From: Ponticoccus alexandrii
GTDB taxonomy: Bacteria > Pseudomonadota > Alphaproteobacteria > Rhodobacterales > Rhodobacteraceae
Length of the DNA stretch: 64,000 bases
Assembly (NCBI RefSeq): GCF_016806125.1
Contig: NZ_CP047166.1
Coordinates: forward strand, 3,596,001 to 3,660,000
Direction of reading: 5' to 3'
Shown here: positions 28,698 to 37,549 of the stretch, in pieces
How positions within the stretch are numbered: the first letter of the stretch is position 1
Layout of the letters: every line of letters begins with the position of its first letter
Program-made: the position numbers and the translations under genes
The notes under the pieces: model-generated
Told to the model about the DNA's origin: nothing
Database searches by the model: none
The model's input: only the letters and a program-made list of their open reading frames with translations

Positions 28698-29231
28698 ATG
28701 ACCCTGACGAACGCCCCGCGCCTCGAGGCCGAGCGCCTCATCCTGCGCAGCCCCGAACAGGCCGACGCCGAGCCGGTGATCGCCTTCCTGATGGACGGCA
28801 CCCGCGCGGGCGGCTTCGGCGGCTACGACAATCGCGGCGACGCCTGGCGCTGGTTCGCGCTGATGGTCGGGCACTGGCACATCCACGGCTACGGCTATTT
28901 CGTCATCGAGGACCGCGCCACCGGCAAGGCCGCCGGAATCAGCGGCATCTGGAACCCCGAAGGCTGGCCCGAGCCGGAACTCGGCTGGGTGGTCTTTGAC
29001 GGCTTCGAGGGCCGCGGTATCGCCTATGAGGCCGCCTCCCGCGCGCGCCAGTGGGCCTATGCGACCGACGGGCTGGCCATGACCACGCTGACCTCAAACA
29101 TCGTGCCGTCGAACACCCGGTCCAAGGCGCTCGCCCAGCGTCTCGGCGCCACGTACGAACGCACCTACCACAACCCCAACATGGGCGAGGACGAGCTCTG
29201 GCGGCACCCCGGGCCGGAGGCGCTGTCATGA
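28698..29231 (+). CDS. GNAT acetyltransferase, array member 2
   Basis: 177 residues. ERLILRSPEQADAEPVIAFL begins the fold; the cofactor loop is FDGFEGRGIAYEAASRARQW. The shared paralog block reads GGFGGYDNRGDAWRWFALMV. GAGGAG lies 11 bases before the ATG. The stop overlaps the start of member 3 by 4 nt (ATGA). Confidence 0.9.
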   Translation: MTLTNAPRLEAERLILRSPEQADAEPVIAFLMDGTRAGGFGGYDNRGDAWRWFALMVGHWHIHGYGYFVIEDRATGKAAGISGIWNPEGWPEPELGWVVFDGFEGRGIAYEAASRARQWAYATDGLAMTTLTSNIVPSNTRSKALAQRLGATYERTYHNPNMGEDELWRHPGPEALS

Positions 29232-29737
29232 TGCCCGCACTTTCCATCTCGACCGAACGCCTGACCCTGCGCACGCCAGTGCTGGGGGATTTCGCCGCCG
29301 TCGAGGCTTATGCCCGCTCACCCCGCGCCTTCTTTACCGGCGGTCAGCAAACCGAGCAGATGCCGATCTGGCGAAGCTTCCTCGGTACGGCAGGACACTG
29401 GGCGCTGAAGGGTTACGGCATGTTCACCGTGCTGCGCGACGGCACGCCGGTGGGCCGGGTCGGTGTCATAGACCACGTCATGTGGGAAGAGCCGGAACTG
29501 GGCTGGCATCTCTTCGAGGGGCACGAGGGCCAGGGCTACGCCACCGAGGCCGCCCTCGCCGCCCGCCGCTGGGCCGCCACGGAACGCGGCCTCGGGCCGC
29601 TCGTCTCCTTTGTCCACCCGGACAACGCGCCCTCGCGCCGCGTGGCAGAGCGCCTCGGCGCCACCCACGAGCGCGACACCACCCTCTTGGGTGGGCCCGC
29701 GCAGGTCTGGCGCCACCCGGCCGAGGCCTCCGCATGA
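29228..29737 (+). CDS. GNAT acetyltransferase, array member 3
   Basis: 169 residues. Cofactor loop FEGHEGQGYATEAALAARRW; shared block AFFTGGQQTEQMPIWRSFLG, the most divergent of the five at this point. Starts inside the stop of member 2 and ends with a 4-nt overlap with member 4, so the array is translated as a coupled unit from here on. Confidence 0.9.
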   Translation: MMPALSISTERLTLRTPVLGDFAAVEAYARSPRAFFTGGQQTEQMPIWRSFLGTAGHWALKGYGMFTVLRDGTPVGRVGVIDHVMWEEPELGWHLFEGHEGQGYATEAALAARRWAATERGLGPLVSFVHPDNAPSRRVAERLGATHERDTTLLGGPAQVWRHPAEASA

Positions 29738-30306
29738 TCGCACCCTGCGAGAAACACCGCCCCGGGCCCGCCGCCCGCACCGCGGCCCGGCTGAGCGGCA
29801 GGCTGCCGGTGCTCGACACCCGGCGGCTGCAACTGCGCGGCCCGCGCATCTACGACTTCGACTCTTTCGCCGCGATCCTCTGTTCGGACCGTGCCGGCTA
29901 CATGGGCGGCCCAATGACCCGCGCCGAGGCCTGGGCCGAGTTCACCAACTACACCGCCTGCTGGCTGCTGCACGGCCACGGCCTCTGGACCATCGACGCG
30001 CAGACCGCGCCCTCTGCCGGTTTCCTGGTGCTGGGCTATGAATACACCGCCCCCGAGGCCGAGCTGGGCATCTTCCTGACCGAGGGCGCCGAGGGACAGG
30101 GCATCGCCGAAGAGGCGCTGACCGCCGCCCGCGCGCATGCCTTCGACACGCTGGGATGGGACAGCGTCGTCTCCTATGTCGCCGCCGACAACAGCCGCTG
30201 CCTGGCGCTGATGCAGCGCATGGGCGCGCAGCGCGACCGGGACGCCGAGGCCGCGATCGGGGACCGGACGCTCTGCGTCTTCCGCCACCGGAAAGGCGCC
30301 GCGTGA
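29734..30306 (+). CDS. GNAT acetyltransferase, array member 4
   Basis: 190 residues. A 25-residue basic N-terminal extension precedes the GNAT fold, which begins LPVLDTRRLQLRGPRIYDF. Cofactor loop TEGAEGQGIAEEALTAARAH; shared block AGYMGGPMTRAEAWAEFTNY. Ends in an overlap of one base with the ATG of member 5. Confidence 0.88.
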   Translation: MIAPCEKHRPGPAARTAARLSGRLPVLDTRRLQLRGPRIYDFDSFAAILCSDRAGYMGGPMTRAEAWAEFTNYTACWLLHGHGLWTIDAQTAPSAGFLVLGYEYTAPEAELGIFLTEGAEGQGIAEEALTAARAHAFDTLGWDSVVSYVAADNSRCLALMQRMGAQRDRDAEAAIGDRTLCVFRHRKGAA

Positions 30307-30908
30307 TGGGCTTCGCCGCGATCCCCGAACTGGCCACCGAACGGCTGGTCCTGAAGGCCCCGCAGCCGCAGGACTATCCGGATTTCAAGGCCACCTTCGC
30401 CTCGTACCGCTCGCGGTTCATGGGCGGGCCGCTCAATGCCTACGAGACCTGGATGCTCTACGCCGCCGAAATCGGCCACTGGGAGATCCGCGGCTTCGGC
30501 ATGTGGATGGTTCACCTGAAGGACACGGGCGAGACCGTCGGCATGGCGGGCGGCTGGTTCCCCGCCAAGTGGCCGGAGAAGGAAATCGCCTGGATCATCT
30601 GGCCCGACCGCGCCGGCAAGGGTTTCGCGCTGGAGGCCACCGACCGCGTGCGCCACCACTTCTACCATGACAAGGGCTGGGAAACGGCGGTCAGCTACAT
30701 CGACCCCAAGAACCTCGACTCGATCCGCCTGGCAGAGCGTCTGGGCTGCTATAAGGACCACGCCGCGCCCTCGATCGACGGCTCGGACGCGGTCTACCGC
30801 CACCCCACGCCCGAGGCGCTCAGGGGCCAGACCGGCCACGGCATCGACATGGAGATCGCCCATTACCGGGACCCGCTTTTCAGGCCAAAGGGATTCGCCC
30901 TTGACTGA
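30306..30908 (+). CDS. GNAT acetyltransferase, array member 5
   Basis: 200 residues. Cofactor loop WPDRAGKGFALEATDRVRHH; shared block SRFMGGPLNAYETWMLYAAE. It has a C-terminal tail of about 30 residues (ALRGQTGHGIDMEIAHYRDP) not present in the others. Copy E of the dispersed repeat follows its stop by 43 bp. Confidence 0.9.
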   Translation: MGFAAIPELATERLVLKAPQPQDYPDFKATFASYRSRFMGGPLNAYETWMLYAAEIGHWEIRGFGMWMVHLKDTGETVGMAGGWFPAKWPEKEIAWIIWPDRAGKGFALEATDRVRHHFYHDKGWETAVSYIDPKNLDSIRLAERLGCYKDHAAPSIDGSDAVYRHPTPEALRGQTGHGIDMEIAHYRDPLFRPKGFALD

Positions 30909-30950
30909 CCTGTGCCTTTTGATGTCCCGGGCCGTCGCAGGCGACCCTAC

Positions 30951-31001
30951 TTGCTTCTTTGGTCCGGAAATACCTCGGGGAGCGCGAGGGGCTGGCCCCT
31001 C
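30951..31001 (+). repeat. Dispersed repeat, copy E
   Basis: TTGCTTCTTTGGTCCGGAAA followed by TACCTCGGGG and a perfect 9-bp hairpin (GCGAGGGGC-TG-GCCCCTCGC). Same orientation as the upstream GNAT gene. Confidence 0.8.
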
Positions 31002-31064
31002 GCATCTACCGCGGCATCACGCCATGCCCTCTCGCACTGAACCACCCCGCCCCAGGAGATCCCG

Positions 31065-31361
31065 ATGACCGACCCCGTCGCACGCGCCGCCCAGTTGCTG
31101 AAAGGCCACCGCGAATCCATCGACCGGCTGGACGCGATCCTCGTCTTCACGCTGGCGGAGCGGTTCAAGCACACACAGGCCGTGGGCGTCCTCAAGGCGC
31201 AGCACGACCTTCCCCCATCCGACCCCGCGCGCGAGGAAAAGCAGATCGCGCGGCTGCAGGATTTGGCGACCCAGGCTGATCTGGACCCGGAATTCGCCAA
31301 GAAGTTCCTGAACTTCGTGATTCAGGAAGTCATCCAGCATCACAAGCAACACCAATCCTGA
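31065..31361 (+). CDS. Chorismate mutase (AroQ type)
   Basis: 98 residues, all-helical AroQ fold. Chorismate mutase turns chorismate into prephenate for Phe/Tyr synthesis. HRESIDRLDAILVFTLAERF contains the helix-1 arginine and the R..ID.LD pattern, and TQAVGVLKAQHDLP matches the conserved loop with the catalytic Lys. No dehydratase or regulatory domain is fused. It starts the rpsP-rimM-trmD series after repeat copy E. Confidence 0.9.
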   Translation: MTDPVARAAQLLKGHRESIDRLDAILVFTLAERFKHTQAVGVLKAQHDLPPSDPAREEKQIARLQDLATQADLDPEFAKKFLNFVIQEVIQHHKQHQS

Positions 31362-31409
31362 GGCGGGCCAAACCCCGTCTCTGAAACGCCATCCCAAGGA
31401 GAAACCAAC

Positions 31410-31781
31410 ATGGCTATCAAAATTCGTCTCGCCCGCGGCGGTTCCAAGAAGCGCCCCTTCTACCGCATCGTCGCCGCCGACTCGCGCATGCCGCGCGACG
31501 GCCGCTTCATCGAGAAGCTGGGCACCTACAACCCGCTGCTGCCGAAAGACAGCGAAGACCGCGTGAAGATGGACATGGACCGCGTCCAGTACTGGCTGGG
31601 CCAGGGCGCGCAGACCACCGACCGCGTGTCGCGCTTCCTTGAAGCCGCCGGCGTCGTCGAGAAGAAAGAGCGCGCCAACATGAAGAAGGCCGAGCCGGGC
31701 AAGAAAGCCAAGGAGCGCGCCGAAGAGAAAGCCGCCAAAGCCGCTGCCGCGGCTGGCGGTGACGAGGGCGACGCGGAATAA
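31410..31781 (+). CDS. rpsP: 30S ribosomal protein S16
   Basis: 123 residues. The first 80 are typical S16 ([33 protein letters not shown]). A 40-residue Lys/Ala/Glu-rich tail ([19 protein letters not shown]...) makes it longer than the E. coli protein, as in other alphaproteobacteria. AAGGAG lies eight bases before the ATG. Confidence 0.97.
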   Translation: MAIKIRLARGGSKKRPFYRIVAADSRMPRDGRFIEKLGTYNPLLPKDSEDRVKMDMDRVQYWLGQGAQTTDRVSRFLEAAGVVEKKERANMKKAEPGKKAKERAEEKAAKAAAAAGGDEGDAE

Positions 31782-31856
31782 GACCCGCGCCCTTTGTGTC
31801 CCGGCGGGTGGCCCACCCGCCCGCCGGGCACGCTTTCCTCCTGTTCCGGATCGCCG

Positions 31857-32003
31857 ATGTTTCGCCCCTTCCGCCTGCTGTTCCTGCTGGGACTGGCCTT
31901 CGTGGCGGGTGTGCTCTTCGAGCGTGCCAACAAGCGCGATCTGTGTCAGGAACTGGGTGGAACATGGAATTCCGCCGGGCTTTGTACCCGGCCTGCGCAA
32001 TGA
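31857..32003 (+). CDS. Small membrane protein between rpsP and rimM
   Basis: 48 residues: MFRPFRLLFLLGLAFVAGVL forms one N-terminal helix, followed by a short outside part with two cysteines (RDLCQELGGTWNSAGLCTRP) that could form a disulfide. The gene is 18 bp from rimM and in the same orientation, which supports it as real. Function unknown. Confidence 0.7.
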   Translation: MFRPFRLLFLLGLAFVAGVLFERANKRDLCQELGGTWNSAGLCTRPAQ

Positions 32004-32021
32004 CACCGGGGATGGCCTTGC

Positions 32022-32534
32022 ATGAGTGACAGCGAGATGGTCTGCGTCGGCGCCGTATCGGGCGCCTTCGGTGTACATGGCGAGGTGCGGCTGAAGAGCT
32101 TCACCGCCGATCCCGGCGCCATCGCCGACTACGCCCCGCTGTCCACAGAGGACGGCGCGCGGCAGTTCGACATAGACCTGCAGCGCGAGATCAAGGGCGG
32201 CTTCGCGGCGCGCCTGTCCGGGGTCCTGACGAAAGAGGATGCCGACGCGCTGAAGGGCACGCGGCTCTATGCGCCGCGCGACCGGCTGCCCTCGCTTCCG
32301 GACGACGAATTCTACCACGCCGACCTGATCGGCCTGACCGTGCTGGACACCGGCGGCGCCGAACTGGGCCGCGTGAAGGCGGTGCACAACCACGGCGCGG
32401 CGGACCTGCTGGAAATTCAGGTGCCGGGGCAAAGCCGCACGGTCCTGCTGCCCTTCACCCAGGCCGCCGTGCCCACCGTCGACCTGACCGCCGGGCGCAT
32501 CGTCGCCGACCCGCCCGAGGGCCTGCTGGACTGA
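32022..32534 (+). CDS. rimM: Ribosome maturation factor RimM
   Basis: 170 residues. RimM helps assemble the 30S head. [20 protein letters not shown] is the N-terminal signature; [20 protein letters not shown] and [20 protein letters not shown] form the PRC-barrel domain. Normal length, in the conserved rpsP-rimM-trmD order. Confidence 0.96.
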   Translation: MSDSEMVCVGAVSGAFGVHGEVRLKSFTADPGAIADYAPLSTEDGARQFDIDLQREIKGGFAARLSGVLTKEDADALKGTRLYAPRDRLPSLPDDEFYHADLIGLTVLDTGGAELGRVKAVHNHGAADLLEIQVPGQSRTVLLPFTQAAVPTVDLTAGRIVADPPEGLLD

Positions 32535-32678
32535 CGCCTGCCCCGGGCGCCTGGGCTCAGCCACAGCAGGGCGGCCAGCCCCGTTCCGGCAGAAGCGGAG
32601 CGCGCCCCCCGACCGGCTTTCACGGTTCCTCTCTGCCGCGAAAGCCATTAGACCCGCGAAAAACCACCGGAGGCCCCC

Positions 32679-33485
32679 GTGACCGAACAGGACAAGCCCG
32701 CGCCGCGGTCTTATGGCCGCAAGTCGATCCACGCCACGATGAAGCCGCGCAACCTGATGGGCCCGGACGAGACCTTGGCCCGGGCCTGGCAGGCGCAGGT
32801 GATCACGCTTTTCCCCGAGGCCTTCCCCGGCATTCTCGGCCATTCCCTGACCGGCAAGGCGCTGAAGGAAGGCCGCTGGCAATTGCAGCCCGTGCCGCTG
32901 CGCGACTTCGGCGAGGGCAAGCACCGCAATGTCGACGACACCCCCGCCGGGGGCGGCGCGGGAATGGTACTGCGACCCGATGTCATGGGCGCCGCCATCG
33001 AGGCCGCCCGCGCGGGCATGCCCGCCGGCGCGCCGATCCTCTACCTGTCGCCGCGCGGGCGCCGCTTCGATCAGGCCATGGCGCGCGATCTGGCCACGCG
33101 GCCCGGCGTGACCCTGATCTGTGGCCGCTTCGAAGGGCTGGACCAGCGCGTTCTGGATCACTACCGCATCACCGAAGTCAGCCTTGGCGACTACGTGCTG
33201 ACCGGCGGAGAGATCGCCGCGCAGGCCATGCTGGATGCCACCGTCCGCCTGCTGCCGGGAGTGCTGGGCAATGCCGCCTCGACCGAAGAGGAAAGCTTTT
33301 CCGAAGGCCTGCTCGAACATCCCCAATACACCCGCCCCGCCGAATGGCAGGGGCTGGAAATCCCCGAGGTGCTGATGTCCGGCCACCATGGCGAGATCGC
33401 GAAATGGCGCCGGGCGCAGGCCGAGGACCTAACGCGGCAGCGCCGCCCCGATCTTTGGGCCGCCTACAAGGGGCGCCCGGAATGA
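32679..33485 (+). CDS. trmD: tRNA (guanine-N1)-methyltransferase TrmD
   Basis: 268 residues. TrmD makes m1G37 in tRNAs. The knot motifs are present: [35 protein letters not shown] and [12 protein letters not shown]-like [20 protein letters not shown]. It starts with GTG and carries about 38 extra N-terminal residues ([20 protein letters not shown]) before the usual [10 protein letters not shown]; related bacteria have a similar extension. GGAGG lies before the GTG. Confidence 0.95.
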   Translation: MTEQDKPAPRSYGRKSIHATMKPRNLMGPDETLARAWQAQVITLFPEAFPGILGHSLTGKALKEGRWQLQPVPLRDFGEGKHRNVDDTPAGGGAGMVLRPDVMGAAIEAARAGMPAGAPILYLSPRGRRFDQAMARDLATRPGVTLICGRFEGLDQRVLDHYRITEVSLGDYVLTGGEIAAQAMLDATVRLLPGVLGNAASTEEESFSEGLLEHPQYTRPAEWQGLEIPEVLMSGHHGEIAKWRRAQAEDLTRQRRPDLWAAYKGRPE

Positions 33486-33928
33486 TGCGCCGCGCCACCC
33501 GCGCCGATCTGCCCGCCATCGTCGCGCTGCTGGCCGACGACACTCTGGGGGCCGGGCGCGAGGATGCCTCGCTGCCGCTGAACGCCGCCTATCTGTCCGC
33601 CTTCGAGGCCATCGAGCGCGACGAGAACCAGTTCTTCGCCGTCGCCGAACAAGACGGCGCCCTGTTGGGCTGCCTGCACCTGACCTTTCTGCCGGGGATC
33701 TCGCGTCTGGGCGCCTGGCGCGGGCAGGTGGAATCGGTGCGCGTCGCGGCAGCGACCCGGGGCAGCGGCCTTGGCCGCCGGATGCTGGAATGGGCCGCCG
33801 AGACCGCCCGGGCGCGCGGTTGCACGCTGGTGCAGCTGACCACCGACAAGACCCGCCCGGAGGCCCATCGCTTCTACGAAAGCCTCGGCTACCAGCCGAC
33901 GCATATCGGATACAAGCTGCCGCTGTAA
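33482..33928 (+). CDS. GNAT family N-acetyltransferase
   Basis: 148 residues, GNAT fold with cofactor loop [20 protein letters not shown] and [15 protein letters not shown] at the end. It is not a close paralog of the five-gene array (no MGG block). It overlaps the trmD stop by 4 nt (ATGA), so its expression is coupled to trmD. Acceptor unknown. Confidence 0.9.
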   Translation: MMRRATRADLPAIVALLADDTLGAGREDASLPLNAAYLSAFEAIERDENQFFAVAEQDGALLGCLHLTFLPGISRLGAWRGQVESVRVAAATRGSGLGRRMLEWAAETARARGCTLVQLTTDKTRPEAHRFYESLGYQPTHIGYKLPL

Positions 33929-33932
33929 GCGA

Positions 33933-34661
33933 TCAGATCAGCGGGCGGCAGTGGTCGCCGTTAAGCGGCGTTCCCGCCATCTCGGCCAGCCCTTTGGGGT
34001 CGTGGATGTCCAGCCACCCATCCGCCCATGTGGCCAGCTTCGCACGGCGGATTATCGACAGCGTCTTGTTGGTATGAACCAGCGACAGCCCCATCGCGTC
34101 GGCGAAATCGGTCTGCCGGAACGGCATCGGCGCGCGGTCGCGCTTGGCAAGGCCCGAGGCCTTCGACCGCTGCATCAGCCGCATCAGCCCCCAAGCCACC
34201 CGTTCCTTGGCGGTGCGCTGACCGACGGCGGTCAGGGCTTCGGAGAGCATCGTTTCCTCTTCCGCGGCGACCCATGTCACGTCGAAGGCACGCTCTGGCG
34301 CGTCACGGTAGAGGCGCCGCAGATCCTTGCGGTCGAAGACGCAGAGCACCATCTCCGTCGTCGATTCCACCGAGTGGTCCATTTCCTCCATGACCGCCGC
34401 CTGAAGCCCGAGAAAGTCACCGGGGAAGACGAAGCTCAGGACCTGCCGCCTGCCGCTTTCCAGCGTCTTGTAGCGCACCCCCTGCCCCTGCAGCACGGTG
34501 TACAGCTGCGGCGACGACGTGCCCTCTTCGAGGATCGGCATGCCCGCGTCGACCCGCAGTTCGCCGTGTTTCAGCGCATCGGTTATCTTGATGTCCGACG
34601 CGCTGAAGGCCTGGAAGCCGTCTAGTTTGCGCAGGGGGCAGTCTTGGCAGGAAATGCGCAT
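33933..34661 (-). CDS. Crp/Fnr family transcriptional regulator
   Basis: 242 residues. A cyclic-nucleotide-binding-like beta barrel (PILEEGTSSPQLYTVLQGQG, VLSFVFPGDFLGLQAAVMEE) is followed by a winged HTH (FRQTDFADAMGLSLVHTNKT LSIIRR). The N-terminus ISCQDCPLRKLDGF has only two cysteines in FNR position; with a third in VLCVFD this falls short of the four needed for a classical FNR cluster. An alternative ATG lies seven codons upstream (34682). It is convergent with the GNAT gene and divergent from a pseudo-receiver gene. Confidence 0.92.
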   Translation of the reverse strand: MRISCQDCPLRKLDGFQAFSASDIKITDALKHGELRVDAGMPILEEGTSSPQLYTVLQGQGVRYKTLESGRRQVLSFVFPGDFLGLQAAVMEEMDHSVESTTEMVLCVFDRKDLRRLYRDAPERAFDVTWVAAEEETMLSEALTAVGQRTAKERVAWGLMRLMQRSKASGLAKRDRAPMPFRQTDFADAMGLSLVHTNKTLSIIRRAKLATWADGWLDIHDPKGLAEMAGTPLNGDHCRPLI

Positions 34662-34745
34662 GGATGCGTTCCGGTATGTCATAGTTAAATGCGGTCTGGA
34701 GATTGCCCTAATAAAAGCGAAAGGGCAACGGAAGGCCCTTTCAAA

Positions 34746-35102
34746 ATGCTCAGACTCCTGATCGTCGAGCCGGACCCGCTGATTTCGCTGGATCTGGCAG
34801 AGGCGGCATCCCATCGCATGTCCAACGCCACCGTCGAGGAAGTGCCCTCGGTGGCGCATGCCCGTGCGCGTCTGGCCAGCGGCGAGGCCCTGACTCATAT
34901 GTTTATCCGCAAGCCCGACGAGATGCAGGCGACGGAGACCTATGGCTTCATCTCGGAAATGTCGCGGGCCGGGGTCATCTCGGTCCTCGTGGGCGCCGAC
35001 GAGCCGCCGCGGGGCCTGCCCCCGATCCCGCACATGACGCATCTGTCCATCCCCTTCACCTCGGACATGCTCGAATCGGTGTTCAACATGCGCTTCCGCT
35101 AG
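34746..35102 (+). CDS. Pseudo-receiver domain protein
   Basis: 118 residues, receiver-like: LRLLIVEPDPLISLDLAEAA opens as in response regulators. The phosphoacceptor position reads HMFIRKPD (Arg55 where Asp is expected), the Thr/Ser switch reads VGADE, and the Lys of KPF is Ile (LSIPF). It therefore should not be phosphorylated. A single domain with no output module. Divergent from the Crp/Fnr gene, separated by 84 bp that contain a 7-bp hairpin (TTGCCCT/AGGGCAA). Confidence 0.75.
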   Translation: MLRLLIVEPDPLISLDLAEAASHRMSNATVEEVPSVAHARARLASGEALTHMFIRKPDEMQATETYGFISEMSRAGVISVLVGADEPPRGLPPIPHMTHLSIPFTSDMLESVFNMRFR

Positions 35103-35104
35103 GC

Positions 35105-35123
35105 GGCAGGCGCTACGCCTGCC
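35105..35123 (+). terminator. Hairpin after the pseudo-receiver gene
   Basis: A perfect 8-bp stem (GGCAGGCG-CTA-CGCCTGCC) beginning two bases after the stop. No T run; may be a Rho-assisted terminator. Confidence 0.45.
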
Positions 35124-35336
35124 TTGGCGATGCGGCGGCGCTTTCCCGTGGCCCGGCCGGTTTGGAAATGGGTCGCCTCGATCAAGGCCGCGCGTGGCCT
35201 CGGACCGTGGAAGGGGCAGGGCTATGCAGTGACCTACCCCTCCCTGAAGGGGCGTCCTCAGGCCCCGCGGCGCTGGACGCAGGGGCAGGCGCGGGCTAGC
35301 CTGACGGCATTTCCGCAGCTTATTGAAAGGCCTGCC

Positions 35337-36737
35337 ATGCTGTCCCGCCTCGGCCTCGTGCTGACCCTTTGCCTGTTCCCCGCGCTCTCGCAGGCGGTGG
35401 AGATCACCCAGCGGCCCGACCTCGCCCCCCGGCTCGAAGCCCTGCGCTCGCTTTACAACTGGAACTGGACGCCCGAGTCCGGACGGGTTTCGCAGTCCAC
35501 CGTCTTTTACCTGTCCGGCCCCATCGTGCCGGGCGACACAGAGCGCGTGAAAGCGGCGCTGGAGACGACATGGGGCAAGTACATCGTACTGGAAAGCCCG
35601 GGCGGCAACTTCCTCGAAGGCATCGAACTGGGCGGGTACATCAGTTCGAACATGGAAAGCCAGGATCCGGATATCTACGGGGTCTTCGTCCTGAAGGACG
35701 GGCCCTGCCTGTCGGCCTGCGCGCTGGCCGTGGCGCTGTCGACCTCGACCCGCGACATCTCGGAGAACGCCGATTACCGCTTTATCGAACACGGGGCCGA
35801 GCTGGGCTTTCACATGGGCATCCTGCCCGAGGAAAAGGCCACCCAGGCGGTCGAGGCGCGGCAGATGATGAACCTGACCTATGACATCGCGCAGGCCTAT
35901 GCCTCGCTGATCATGGGCGGGGTCGCCCCGCCGATCCTGCTGGCCGAGGCGCTGGAGCATCGTACCGCCGACAGCTTCTTTACCCTGCGCGGCGGCATCC
36001 GCACCCATGCCATGCGCCTGTCCCCGGTCGGCCCCGCCCATCTGGCCCGCGCGGTCGACAGCGCCGGGCTGAACACCACCGCGCTGGAGGCCATGTGCTA
36101 CACCGCCTTCGCTGCGGAACCGAGGATCCAAAAGTCCTTCGTGGATTACGAATGGGGGCAGCTGAACCTTGGATCTTACACCACGCCGACCATGCCGGTC
36201 GCGGATTTCGCCGCACAGCTTGGCTCGCGCCGCATGGCCGCCAACCACAACGGGGCCGCGCATTGCCTCGTGGAACTGCGCGACGACGGTAGCGTCGGTC
36301 TGGACATCCTGCCCGGCCCGCCCCCCTGTACCGCTCAGGACAGCGCCTGGTGCGCCGTCTCCGGCGACGGGCGCCTGCCCGATGCCTCTGTGGCGCTGCT
36401 TGCCGATGCCATGGGCTGTTCTTCGGGCACGCTGACGCGCGACGCCGCCTTCTGGGGCTCGGACCTGTCGGGCGTGAGGAAAGAGCCCTACCCCATGCCT
36501 CTCGAACGCCCGGTCGCCAGCGGCGTGAACATGCGGGACGCGCCCGGGATGGGCGGCGCCCGCATCGGCTCTGTCGCGGCGGGCGATACGGTGACCGTCG
36601 AGGACTGCACGCTTGTCGATGGCCCTCAGGGGGTCTGGATGAAGGTGCGGGCGGGCGGCACCTCTGGCTGGATCAGCGCGCGCTTTCTGGATGCCACCCA
36701 GACGGTGTACCTGCGGCCCTTCCACGACGGCCCCTGA
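35337..36737 (+). CDS. Periplasmic ClpP-fold protein with C-terminal SH3 domain
   Basis: 466 residues. Signal peptide MLSRLGLVLTLCLFPALSQA. A ClpP/crotonase-like domain (about 50-230) has the SPGG oxyanion motif (VLESPGGNFLEGIELGGYIS), a candidate nucleophile Ser in GPCLSACALAVALS and a His in LGFHMGILPEE. Several Cys pairs suggest disulfides. The C-terminus (about 405-457) is a bacterial SH3 domain (VNMRDAPGMGGARIGSVAAG, VWMKVRAGGTSGWISARFLD), usually a cell-wall binder. A periplasmic serine protease role is an inference. Confidence 0.75.
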   Translation: MLSRLGLVLTLCLFPALSQAVEITQRPDLAPRLEALRSLYNWNWTPESGRVSQSTVFYLSGPIVPGDTERVKAALETTWGKYIVLESPGGNFLEGIELGGYISSNMESQDPDIYGVFVLKDGPCLSACALAVALSTSTRDISENADYRFIEHGAELGFHMGILPEEKATQAVEARQMMNLTYDIAQAYASLIMGGVAPPILLAEALEHRTADSFFTLRGGIRTHAMRLSPVGPAHLARAVDSAGLNTTALEAMCYTAFAAEPRIQKSFVDYEWGQLNLGSYTTPTMPVADFAAQLGSRRMAANHNGAAHCLVELRDDGSVGLDILPGPPPCTAQDSAWCAVSGDGRLPDASVALLADAMGCSSGTLTRDAAFWGSDLSGVRKEPYPMPLERPVASGVNMRDAPGMGGARIGSVAAGDTVTVEDCTLVDGPQGVWMKVRAGGTSGWISARFLDATQTVYLRPFHDGP

Positions 36738-36939
36738 CACCGCGCTTTGGGGGGAGGCGCCAACGCAGCCCGGCGCCGCGATTGCCCCGGCACCCTGTCC
36801 TGACGCCATCGGCACCGCGCGCGACTGGATCGGCGCCATGGGCGCAGGCGGCGCACCGGCGCGCAACGCCCCCGGTGCGGCAGGCGCCCGCCCGCATCGG
36901 AAGCGTCTGCGCAGAGGCCCCGCGCCGCGTGCAAGGGCC

Positions 36940-36968
36940 TTGATCGAAGGACGGCGCGCGCGTATAGG
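36940..36968 (+). promoter_or_regulatory. rplS-rpmE promoter (TTGATC-N17-TATAGG)
   Basis: TTGATC (36940-36945) and TATAGG (36963-36968) with exactly 17 bp between. The -35 box and spacing are the same as in the rpsA promoter of this window. Leads to a leader of about 170 nt. Confidence 0.65.
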
Positions 36969-36981
36969 CAGGCCTGCGATG

Positions 36982-37003
36982 GGCACCGGGGCGACTCGGT
37001 GCC
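36982..37003 (+). promoter_or_regulatory. rplS leader hairpin
   Basis: A 7-bp perfect stem (GGCACCG with CGGTGCC) and an 8-nt loop placed just downstream of the expected start of transcription, followed by TTTCGTG. Could be an attenuator or a protein-binding element for L19; no known class is recognised. Confidence 0.35.
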
Positions 37004-37148
37004 TTTCGTGATATGGCCCGGTGGCAGGCAACCCGCCCACAGCCGGACCCGACGCAAGAAAGAAAAAGCTGTCCCGCTCCGGCGCCCGCGCCGGTCCCGG
37101 GCCAGACATCTCCGCGGGCAAACCGCGACGAACATAGGAGAAGGTCGG

Positions 37149-37538
37149 ATGGACCTCATCGCACAACTCGAGGCGGAACAGATCGCCTCGCTCGGGAAAA
37201 CCATTCCCGATTTCAAGGCCGGCGACACCATTCGCGTCGGCTACAAGGTGACCGAAGGCACCCGCACCCGTGTGCAGAACTACGAAGGCGTCTGCATCAG
37301 CCGCAAGAACGGCAAGGGCATCGCGGCCTCGTTCACCGTCCGCAAGATTTCCTTCGGTGAAGGCGTCGAGCGGGTGTTCCCGCTGTACTCGACCAACATC
37401 GAATCCATCGAGGTCGTCCGTCGTGGCCGCGTCCGTCGCGCCAAGATGTACTACCTCCGCTCGCGTCGCGGCAAATCGGCCCGGATCGCGGAAGATGCAA
37501 ACTACAAGCCCCTCAAGGGCCAGAACGCGAACGCGTAA
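37149..37538 (+). CDS. rplS: 50S ribosomal protein L19
   Basis: 129 residues starting [20 protein letters not shown], with [20 protein letters not shown] and the conserved [23 protein letters not shown] block. Basic, normal length plus a short C-terminal tail. Separated from trmD by four inserted genes. Confidence 0.97.
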   Translation: MDLIAQLEAEQIASLGKTIPDFKAGDTIRVGYKVTEGTRTRVQNYEGVCISRKNGKGIAASFTVRKISFGEGVERVFPLYSTNIESIEVVRRGRVRRAKMYYLRSRRGKSARIAEDANYKPLKGQNANA

Positions 37539-37549
37539 GGAGCGGCGAT

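Larger units (their letters stand above)
36738..37148. other. Intergenic region before rplS
   Basis: 411 bp without a convincing gene. It holds the rplS promoter (36940-36968) and a leader hairpin (36982-37003). The part 36738-36930 is GC-rich and featureless to me. Confidence 0.5.

Noticed and set aside
33933-37166. 1077-residue minus-strand frame
   Set aside because: Only its last 242 residues (Crp/Fnr) are real; the rest is antisense of the pseudo-receiver, ClpP-SH3 and intergenic sequence.
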